DNA of 64,000 nt, taken from assembly GCF_037038585.1 (NCBI RefSeq), contig NC_092523.1, forward strand, positions 45,401,501-45,465,500. The letters run 5' to 3'. A program made the position numbers and the translations under genes. The notes beneath the pieces are model-generated. The model had not been told where the DNA came from and searched no databases. It saw nothing but the letters and a program-made list of their open reading frames with translations. The stretch's first letter is position 1. Each line of letters opens with the position of its first letter. This DNA comes from Patagioenas fasciata (Eukaryota > Chordata > Aves > Columbiformes > Columbidae). This document shows positions 54,368 through 64,000 of the stretch, piece by piece.

Positions 54368-54790
54368 ATAGAATCATAAAATCACAGAATCATTTATGTT
54401 GAAAAAGACCCCTAAGGTAATTGAGTCCAACTGTAAACCTAACATTGCCGATTCACCACTAAATCATATCCCTACACACCACATCTATACATATTTTAAA
54501 TACCTCAAGGGATGGTGCCTCCATGACTTCCCTGGGCAGCCTGTTCCAGTGCTTTTCAACCCTTTCAGTAAAGAAATTTTTCCTAATATCCAATCTGAAT
54601 CTCAACTGGTGCAACTTGAGGCCATTTCCTCTCGTCCTATGTCTTGTTACTTGGGAAAAGAGAAGAGCACCCTCCAGGCTACAACCTCGTTTCAGGTAGT
54701 TGTAGACAGCAATAAGGTCTCCCCTCAGTGGAAGCTGAGGACTCATAATCCTTTCCTCACTATATAAAGCAAACCTGTTCCTGCTAAGAG
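54368..54790 (-). mobile_element. CR1 LINE 3' fragment, minus strand
   Basis: Plus-strand text begins AGAATCATAAAATCACAGAA TC (reverse of the CR1 tail) and continues with the antisense 3' UTR and C-terminal ORF2. In the minus frame 54746-54459 the protein reads [20 protein letters not shown] … RRNFF-like [19 protein letters not shown], the CR1 ORF2 C-terminus, ending at a stop near 54459. It is oriented opposite to copies 1-3 and belongs to a subfamily with a longer 3' UTR. Confidence 0.93.
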
Positions 54791-57107
54791 AATTTCAGCT
54801 CATAGGCCCAGTGTTAGAAAAGCAAGACTTCATATTGATACACGTCCTTCTCCTTTTTCTTCCCATTTAAGGACATCACAAAGACTGAAAAATGTCTTGG
54901 GAAAAAAAAAAACAAACAGGTTCATTTTCCTCAGCCAGGAATTCCTACAACATAGCCTATTGTCTGCTGAGTCAGGAGCATCCTCATTTTTCCTTTACTT
55001 GCCTTTTGGAATGGAATCTCGTTTTAGGCAATTAGAAACAGGGCACTGAGGCTCAGATCAGATACCAAACCCCTTAGGGTCACTGGGCAGTTTGTCTCTC
55101 TACATGGCACCTGGATGCAACTATTCCAGAAGTATTCATTCTCTGTAGGTTAAATTATCCTATAATGCAGAGTGGTTTTTTATCAGGCAAAGTTAGCAAA
55201 TAAGAAACAGATTACAAATACATCTAGATCCAAACATTATGAAAGGCATCAGCGAGCTCACTTATAAATTTATGCTCAAATTAGTTAAACTATCCAAAAA
55301 TTGTCACATCCCAGCAAAGTTTCTCTTTACCAATACTAGCGGTTCTCAGGAACAATTCTGGCATGTCCCAAAGAAGGGCAAATGCATTTTCTAGTCATTT
55401 GAACATCTTGATCCAAGAAGGAAAAAAAAAAAAAAATCTGACTGCCACCTCTCTTTCTGTTACTGCTTTGTTTTTAAGTTTTGATACAATTAACATGTTA
55501 TATATGACCTCACACCTTCACCAAGGAGGCCGCACATAATTGTGATTATATTTTACAGCTTCCTTAGATCTACAGTGTGACTCAATATTGCTTCATAATC
55601 ACTTCTTTTGGCAAAATTAGGAGATATACAGGCAGGATTTAAGGATGATATAATCAGGTCTGTAGCTGTGGGTGAAAGGAAGGAAGTCTGAAGATATTTT
55701 TAATGTGTCATGCTAACTTCAAGTTGCTGTGAGTGCAATACTCTCGCTGTAGTTCTGTTTGACTTGGAGCAGAACAGATTAAAAGTGATTTCCCTGGGTA
55801 TTTGTCAGTACAATTAATACCTTCAAATAGAGGATCATATAGTATTAGTTTCCAGGATTTTTTTTTTCCTTTTTCTAAGGAGACTCAAACTTTATATTTA
55901 ATTTGAAGAAGTGGGCTTATTTGAAGTCTACTTGAATTAGTCAAAGGTCATGCAAATTGATAGGTTAGAAATCTGTGGGAAGAGCCTTTCATTATCTCTC
56001 CAGCATTTATGCCACATTTCCCTGCCACAATTGCAGTATATCTTTCTTAAGGTTTTTCAAGGTAAAAAATTATATTTCTAATCTAAGGATGGAAGTGAAA
56101 GAAAGTACAAAGAATATGTTAAAAAAAATAGATTTGAAACCCAAACTATGCCCATCCATAATTTCAAAGTATATTTGCAGTCATCTAAAATTGGCATCAT
56201 CTAGTATAAAGATGTATCCCCAGGTTTAATCAGAATTAAAACACACATTTACTTTTCTGTCTGCCTGTTAATCTTGTTAGTGTAACAGACCGATCTGATA
56301 GAGTAAATTAGATTTTCTTCTGATATCTATTCCATCCACAGAATTAGTTTAACAGTATAATCACGCTTACCAACACTTTAAACTTGGAGATGTTTCTGTT
56401 TCATGCTCTAATTATGATGTCTGAGCCAAAAATACCACTTGACTTCAGTCATTGTAGGATTTGGTGTGAGGTTCAGCGGGAAATTCCTGTATTAGCAAAC
56501 AGTATGAACATGAAGTCACTGACATAGAACTTCATTGTCATATTTTGGAATTCATAGAGGTGTCCAGTTCTACAGAATCCCCCATATATCAGAGCCATTC
56601 CTGTTTGAGAGTATTGCCGTATAGTGAATGTATGAGAAACTTACCAAGCTAGAAGTGTGAGCTCAGATCACTCATATATCCTTTATGTATCAGTCTGGTC
56701 TACAGGAAAAAAAAAAAAAAAGTAATTTATTTTGTGTACATAGAAAATAATATTTATGCATGCATTTATAATTTCCCAAGTGTTTTCAATTTCAAAATGT
56801 CAAAGATATATGCATCTAAATGTAGATTTTATTTTTTTGTTAATGGAGCTGGTGGCATCTTTTCTGTCCGACATGGATTTGTACTTCTTAGGAAATTCTT
56901 AGGAAACCTCTGATGGAAAAAGAAGGAGACAGATTTCTGCTGCTTTTAGAAAGCAGCAGGCTTGCTAAAAAAATACAGTATCAGAATGTCCGACTGAGTA
57001 TGCTTTTGGAAAGGACATTTCTAGCTTAGAAAGAGGCAGTGTTAAAAACAACAAAAATATTTACGTTTTTAAAAGCCAGTAATACTAATTTTACTCTCAG
57101 TCTTGAT

Positions 57108-57121
57108 CTTTTTTTTTTTTT
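57108..57121 (+). repeat. T14 homopolymer
   Basis: A run of about 14 T in intergenic DNA; no retroelement body recognised next to it. Confidence 0.9.
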
Positions 57122-58356
57122 AGTTCTGAATATACATGTACATAATTGTTGCAGATTAGGGCACAATTTATGCTAATACTTTTTGTGTTACATATCTGAA
57201 GACTGAGTATCAGACTCTTTTTTAATGCATAAACGTGAGTGGGCCCTTTTCCCTAGGGGAGCAAAAGACAGAGCCAGTACGTATTAGTTATGAATCCACT
57301 TTGGCAAGAAATTAGATCATTTCACCCTGGACGTCTTTCTAGCTCGAGTAATAAAGACAGGTCTGGAAATCCAATTACCGTCTCTTGTCTGAAATCTTTT
57401 AGAGAACTTAGAAAACGTCTCAATGAGAGAGAGAGACCCAGAAAACATGTGTAAAAGTTTCATATTTAAAGAGTATGCTTGTATCCTTGCTGTTTAGAGT
57501 TCAGAGTTTAAGTGACATGATTACCAACATAAATGTACTATATGTTATGACTATTAAGTTGATTACTGATTATTTATTTTTGCTGGCTACAACACCAGAA
57601 AAACAATGTATAGGTTTTCTGAATTCTGTTCACAGCTCTGGTACCGTCTTGCATCTCAGTCCAAAAGGCAATGGAAACATAATGTTTACCAAAAGGGGAC
57701 AAAAATGCTATTAAGAACAGGGAGACATAAACGTTATTTCACAAAATTAGATTTGGCCATAAATATGTCTCTTTTGCTTTGTTCTTTCTAAAATGAGAGT
57801 GGAGGTGTGTGACAAGAAAAGGTATAGAAATTCAGGTTTTTAAAATGGATATGGAAGGCCAGTTTCAAATCACAGCAGGGAAAATCATCAAGCTAGAGGT
57901 GCTTGTTCAATCAAAACAAATAGGTGGATTTTTAACACAGAGTATTTGCAGTAGCCATTTCATACATGACCTGGAGGAAAGGTCACTAGACAAATAAATT
58001 CAAAGAAATATGCTGTGCACAGAAAATGTAGAAAGAGTGAATGAAGGAAAATTCACTGCATAAGTAGATCCATCTGACATGTTTGTTAAACATCTGAAAG
58101 GGCTTTGGTAAAATATTCTGTGCCAGGGGAAATAATTTATGATGTTGATAGAAGGATTCCAAAATTTGGACTTAGATTTTATGATGAGGAGATACGAAAT
58201 GAATTGAATGCAAGTATGTAAATTAGCTCACATAAGCTACCCACAGTCATAGCTCTAGTGATTGGACAATTTACTTGTGTATGTAACGAGCTGACCACAC
58301 ATGATCCACTCTTCAGTGTTGCCATCGTCTGTGCTTTGTTGGTGAAGAAGGCCGCT

Positions 58357-59310
58357 ATTATTCATTGTATTCATCAATGGCTTGGATGAGGGACTAGAGT
58401 GTACTATCAGCAAGTTTGCTGATGACACCAAGCTGGGAGGAGTGGCTGACATGCCAGAAGGCTGTGCTGCCATCCAGCGAGACCTGGACAGGCTGGAGAG
58501 TTGGGCAGGGAAAAAGTTAATGAAATATAACAGAGGAAAGTGTAGAGTCTTGCATCTGGGTAGGAACAACCCCAGGTTCCAGTATAGGTTGAGGAATGAC
58601 CTATTAGAGAGCAGTGTAGAGGAAACAGAGCTGGGGGTCCTGGTGGACAGCAGGATGACCATGAGCCAGCACTGTGTCTTTGTGGCCAAGAAGGCCAATG
58701 GCATCCTGGGGTGTATTAGAAAGGGGGTGGTTAGTAGATCAAGAGAGGTTCTGTTTCCCCTCTACTCTGCCCTGGTGAGACCACACCTGGAAAATTGTGT
58801 CCAGTTCTGGGCCCCGCAGTTCAAGAAGAACAGGGAACTGCTGAAGAGAGTCCAGCGCAGGGACTCAGGGGAGTGGAGCATCTCCTGTATGAGGAAAGGC
58901 TGAGGGAGCTGGGTCTCTTTAGCTTGGAGGAGACTGAGGGGTGATCTTATTAATGTTTACAAATATATAAAGGGTGAGTGTCACAAGGATGGAGCCAGGC
59001 TCCATTCTCAGTGACAACCAATGGTAGGACAAGGGGTAATGGGTTCAAACTGGAACACAAGAGGTTCCACTTAATTTTGAGAAGAAACTTCTTCTCAGTG
59101 AGGGTAACAGAACACTGGAACAGGCTGCCTGAGGGGGTTGTGGAGTCTCCTACTCTGGAGACATTCAAAACCCACCTGGACACGTTCCTGTGTAGCCTCA
59201 TCTAGGTGTTCCTGCTCCGGCAGGGGGATTGGACTGGATGATCTTTTGAGGTCCCTTCCAATCCCTAACATTCTGTGATTCTGTGATTCTCTAATTCTGC
59301 GATTCTGTGA
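58357..59310 (+). mobile_element. CR1 LINE 3' fragment (copy 3), 5' truncated
   Basis: Same subfamily as copies 1 and 2. It begins in the palm domain (FINDL-equivalent) and retains a normal box [10 protein letters not shown], in the plus frame. Compared with copy 2 it has a deletion of about 20 bases after GTCCAGCGCAGGG (near 58862), a 6-base loss in the GAGAAGAGGAG stretch (near 58926) and a frame change near 59005, so the ORF2 C-terminus is split over two frames. The 3' tail is GTGATTCTGTGATTC plus variants up to 59310. Intergenic. Confidence 0.95.
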
Positions 59311-62056
59311 CTTATCACTCAGGTATTTTCCTATTAGTTTTCGATTTAGGGGCACTGAATCTCAAACCAGAGACTTCCTAAATGACTCACATTTACTTTT
59401 CAAAATGAAGCAGGAATGGTGTCAATGCTTCTCACAGAGTGTGGAAGTCATCACACCTTCATCTCAAATCACTGATGGCAGGTAGAGCTGGTTTTAAAAT
59501 ACTCTGTCATCAAGGTCATGCTTTATCAGGAGAGCACCAGTTTTAGCAAGATTTACAAGGAAGGAAATCTCAGAAGAAAGCATTCATTTTTGTCACAGGA
59601 AACTCCAAGTCCAGGCTGCTCTGCTAAGAAGGCAGTCATACAAGTTTGGGTGTCAGGTCTGTTGAGCTGCAGCAGAGGACCTGTAGTACCCATGTCTCTG
59701 ACATCACAAGGAAATGTCCAGATCCTTCGGTCACAAATTCCTGCAAAATCTGGTGTTTCAAATAAAAATATCCAGAAAACCTCAGCTTAGGACGGGAGAT
59801 TGGCAGATTTGTGAAACAAGAACAAAGACAAATCAAAACAGACACACCAAGAAGGACAAGTCCAATGCGTCACCTTCTGCTCATTAGCTAGGGTTACTCA
59901 CATGGATGCTTGAGTAATAATCACAGACATTAACCAGACAAATGGGCTTGTACTCTGTCAGAAACAGATAATTGTTAGGTTTTGCACAAAACAGCTTAGT
60001 TTTGGAGAAATTTGGCTTTTAAGCCATAGCCACTCTGTCAGAAGGCTCCTGATGACCTACAGCCATGACAAGGTTATTTGTAGCAGTCCCTAGTGCCAGT
60101 GTTCCCACAACTAGCCTGCCTCATGAGGGAGGTTCATTGCAGGATGCATTTTGTACAAAGTAGATCATCTCACAATTCTGAATCTCAAGGATTGTCAAAG
60201 ACATGAGAAGGTACTACAGAAATACCAGAAGATGCTTGCAAAGTTGTTTAACATAAAAATTAAAAATAAGAAAAAACTTACTCTGATTTACTTTTAAATC
60301 ATATTACACCATAGACAGAATCTTGAGCTTCAACCTATCTTTCTGAGCCATATGAAGAGAAATGAAACAAAAAGAAAATCCTCTATAAAAGTATCCAAGC
60401 GTTGTCCACTTTTATGGCCCCAAGAGGCTTAGTCCTGAATCCTGCCATATGGCCATTCAACCCATTCTCTCTGTTTTGAATGGTGTTCAGGCTGGCACAC
60501 ACATAACATGGAAATATCCTCAAACAGACTATCTCACAACATCATCATCAAACAATCTAGGTTATTTTACTTTTATATTATTTCTGAACAGTAATATTAA
60601 ATTACATATACTGTCATGTTATGAGATTTTTTCACATTATCCGAACAACAACAGTAAAATACACTTTTGGTTTAGGAAAGCAAGAAACATTGAAAACCTC
60701 TAGATAGGTGTGTCCAGGAAAGAAGAAATGAAGACTGATCTTATATAAGATTGACTGAATCTGAAGGTTGATGTTATTCAGTTGAACATCTTAAAAAACA
60801 ACGAAGGTGTGAGAAAATGGCAGCAGGACAAATCAGAGAATAAGAGAGCCAGGACTGCTGAGAAGTAGGTGGTCTACCAGTAGTCTAGTATCTGACCATG
60901 AGTCAATGCTGTTTCCAAGCCAGGCTTGGTCAGAAGATACCATGTAGATGCTAATGTGAGGCCCCAACTCTCATTAGTCTTTCAGCTCCAGGTCTCTGTG
61001 CAGCATTTTTATTTATTGATATTCTGGGTCGGAGGAGGGGAAGTAATATTTTTTCTAACAAATACTGCAAAAGAGTGTTTTTTTCCTAACTGCAAATTAC
61101 TTTTGGGATCTGATTTTGACTCATACTATGAGTAAAACTGGGAAATTCCAATATTTTGTAGCTTCAATTTCATTCCAGTGACCTGCAACCAGAAATTCCA
61201 GGGAAGTTCCTGATTGGAAACTGTTTGCAGTGTTTCAGAACACCATGCATGGCAGGTCAGCTGCACTCCCTCGACTTTTTGTTCCCTGACTGAGCCCGCA
61301 TGTGGGTTTGGGCTTTCAGAATGGTTGCTTATGGACAGAGGTGACAGAGTCTTGTTCTCCTCATGCATCCAACTGCTCCTCATTTCCACAACAAGCAGAG
61401 AGGCTGAACCTTAACACAGAGCTACTTCTGGCCTGCTGCAGATGACAGCAGTTTGCAATGTAACCTGCTTGTGCCAGTGAGACACAGCTTTCTGATTTCC
61501 TCTTTGAAGCAAAGATATTACCGGTTGTGGTCAGCTTTTATGGCTCTCCAGCACTTGAACACAGCCTGACCAGATCTGCTTCAGACCTTTGGGCTGTAGA
61601 AACCCAAACCCCCTGTGACAACACCGGGGATATGTATTGCTATGGCAAATCTGCCTGCCTGGCAGGCCCTGTAGGAACTCAAGTAACTACCTACTTGATT
61701 AAAGTTCAGGAAAGTGTGTATAGTTTCATCAAGAAATTTCATCTAAATACTGGATAAAAGAAAATTTGGTCTCTCAGAAGCATTTCCTTAGCTTTTTTCA
61801 GTGGTCTCTGAAACACCTTTTCAGAACATAAGAAGTGAGTTGATACTTAGAAGATGAGTTCAGTGTTGGCTTGATTTTTTAAGAATGCCTGTAATCATGC
61901 AGTAGTTATGATACTACTTCTCCAGACTTTCATCTAACCCAGTTTTGTGTCTTCTTATATTGTGAGCACTTTAGGATCAACGATTTTTTCTCCTTCTGTA
62001 TTTGTACTTTTATGTGTTTTTTAACATAATAATAATAGTCTGGCATATACTGTTGT

Positions 62057-62085
62057 GTTTGTTTTGTTTTGTTTTGTTTTGTTTT
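62057..62085 (+). repeat. TTTTG pentanucleotide microsatellite
   Basis: About five uninterrupted GTTTT units. Confidence 0.95.
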
Positions 62086-64000
62086 CCCAAACAAGAAACA
62101 TCCAAATATACCCTCTTGAACAGCAGTACAGAGCTCCTGGAATATTAGTTATGTGTAGCTCATTTCAAGATTCCAAGATCTGGTTGTAACCATCCTGATT
62201 AAATCCATCCCACAAGTAAAACATGATCTGGTGCATGGCAAGAGGTTAAAGAGATAATTATTTATCCTGCACTGTCTTAAACTAACTTTGGAGATGTGTT
62301 TCAGTCAGTTTTTAATTAATGTTTCCCTTATGTGATCACTATTTCCTTAATGACTTTGGCTATGTGTTAGCAAATTTTTCTGGTGGTGGAGCTGGTGGGA
62401 ATTATGAAGAAAGGAGAGAATAGCTTATTATACATAAAGAATGATTGTGAGGCTTAGAAAAATAATAGTAAGTCAGAAAATAGTACAAAACTTAAACTCA
62501 GAGAAATAGATATTAATAAGAATTTCTGCTGTGAGCCTATTAGGATTAGACCTATTAGGATTTGCAACACAGAAGAGATCTGAATACATTAGTGACATTG
62601 AGCACTAGATTTAGTGTTTCAAGCAGTGATGGACAAGTATTAAAGCAAGTGAAAATCTCATCTGGAATACTGTAGGCAATGTTCCAGAAAAATAATTCTA
62701 AAATACAGCCTTCAGGTAAGGAAGGTCTCAATGATGCAGGAACTCTTCTAGGTGCACATTTCTGTGCCTCTTGTCAAACTTCACCGTATAATTTCATTAT
62801 TTAACCTTCACTAAAACCCTGTCCAGAAAAGCAGGGGAAAATGCAGTTGGCCTTCTGACTTGAGCTAGGGAGCACAGGTATTAAAATAACTTATTGTTTT
62901 CCTTGTGCATGAGTTTCCCTATCTGAGAAACAACGAAGTTATTTTTCCAGTTTTGTAAACATAATTGACCTAATTAAATATTCATCAGTCTGAATGATGA
63001 ATTAAGTACACTTTGCTTTGACTCTGTCCAATATCATGACTCATGACTCTGTCTGACATTACAACTGAAGAAAACAAAAACATTTAGCTTTAATCTAGGC
63101 ACTGGCAGCACCTTTTGTGAGCCCTTGAAGTGCTTCAGGTGCCCAGGGCACTGCTTCTGTGCAGAGCCACTTTGGACTGGGCAGATTGCCGGGCCCCCAG
63201 GAGAACAGCCAGGACACTAAGTGTTTCCCCAACAAAACTGGAAGGGGCTCAGTACACAGGATGGTTTCAAGGAATTCCCAGTCTACCCCTGCAGTATGGG
63301 TCCTTTCCAATATGAAACTACAGCGACTGTCTTCTAAATGAAGTGACAGCGGCTCTCACCTGGGGTTAGAAAATCAGGAGAAGTTGAAGTCCTGTACTCA
63401 GTTCTTCCCACATCTTCGAAAGCTGTAAAACACATTAACAAAGAAACATTTGGTGATCTCTTAATTTGGGATTTATGAAAAGAAATATCCAAAGCCTCTC
63501 CTGTTGAATACGTGTCACTGTGCAACAGATGCAAGATTACATGACAGAAAAAAACAGGAACATGATTCTACTATCTACTTGTTAGGGCTCTGAAGAGAGA
63601 AAGCAGTTGGAAAATCCTGGTTTGATGTTTGTAGTTTCCACTAAACTCTAGCAAGACATAAGAAAGTGGGGGTTTAGTATTCCCTTTTCTACACTGAGCA
63701 ATATTAACGAGACGGAGGGATCCAATGGTTCCTTCCTCTCATCCAGTGAAACTGCGATTAGCTACTAAACACTGATATCACTTTAATAGGTGGTGTAGAG
63801 AACATCTCATCCTCATAGTCTCTCAGATTAGGAGATGTGGTTAGGCCACCATCAGCCTGAGAAGATAATTAAAGCCAGATTTTCTGTTTACCAAGTACTC
63901 AAACCGCTAAGGTGGCAGTGGAGGAGGCCCCTGTGGGGCAGGTAGGGCAGGCACATCCTTTGTGTGTGTCCTGGGGGTGATTCACGTGGTAGGAGGGCAA

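Larger units (their letters stand above)
35111..64000. other. Intergenic region upstream of GLRB
   Basis: About 29 kb without any exon I can recognise. In mammals the next gene upstream of GLRB is PDGFC, but no PDGFC-like sequence was seen. Open frames of 60-123 codons are scattered on both strands and none has a recognisable family. Contents that can be named are the repeats listed separately. Stretches 35111-38065, 38164-42354, 42490-52854, 54791-58356 and 59311-64000 hold nothing else that I can identify beyond simple repeats. Confidence 0.7.

Noticed and set aside
57245..57440. Possible LTR-like stretch (AATAAAGA followed by CTCTTGTCTGA)
   Set aside because: No paired copy, TG…CA ends, primer-binding site or viral coding sequence nearby. 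A single AATAAA is not evidence.
35111..64000. Exons of PDGFC, the neighbour of GLRB in mammals
   Set aside because: No CUB-domain or PDGF-domain coding sequence was recognised. The gene, if syntenic, lies beyond the right edge.

Overview
The window looks like genomic DNA from a bird, or less likely another sauropsid. It has long introns with GT/AG splice sites, one CpG island, and interspersed repeats made up almost entirely of CR1 LINE fragments, several ending in the short octamer-type 3' tail (ATTCTGTG or a variant) typical of avian CR1. No L1, Alu-like element, bacterial gene, CRISPR array or tRNA was seen.

The only protein-coding gene I can support is GLRB, the glycine receptor beta subunit, on the minus strand. 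Seven coding exons were assembled by hand at 33158-33311, 21599-21705, 19230-19297, 14033-14262, 9495-9577, 7983-8123 and 4092-4244. All splice phases agree and they join into one open frame of 301 complete codons plus one base. This covers the signal peptide, the extracellular ligand-binding domain with both disulfide loops, and transmembrane segment M1. M2, M3, the gephyrin-binding loop and M4 lie to the left of base 1. A non-coding first exon is inferred inside the CpG island, with a GTAAGG donor after 34882. If it is spliced to 33311, a 22-codon upstream ORF ends in a TGA that overlaps the GLRB ATG.

Layout: 1-4091 is the intron after M1. 4092-33311 holds the coding exons, with introns from 1.4 to 11.5 kb. 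33312-34881 is intron 1. About 34140-35110 is the CpG island promoter. 35110-64000 appears intergenic (upstream of GLRB), with no exon I can recognise.

Repeats: three fragments of one young CR1 subfamily on the plus strand (about 5787, 9990 and 58357); two other CR1 3' fragments (52855 plus, 54368 minus); fragments of an ancient amniote CR1 family on the minus strand (about 1005, 9838-12480 and 42355); a hAT-like DNA transposon end (38066); a possible MIR (31800); several short tandem duplications; and microsatellites. The most instructive structure is at 9838-12480, where the longest young CR1 has inserted in the opposite orientation into the ancient CR1. It keeps a 516-codon ORF, but its reverse transcriptase catalytic FADD box reads FAHD.

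I found no previously undescribed biological system. The items worth following up are the GLRB upstream ORF, simple repeats lying in GLRB splice acceptors, the nested CR1 pair, and a few possible regulatory islands.
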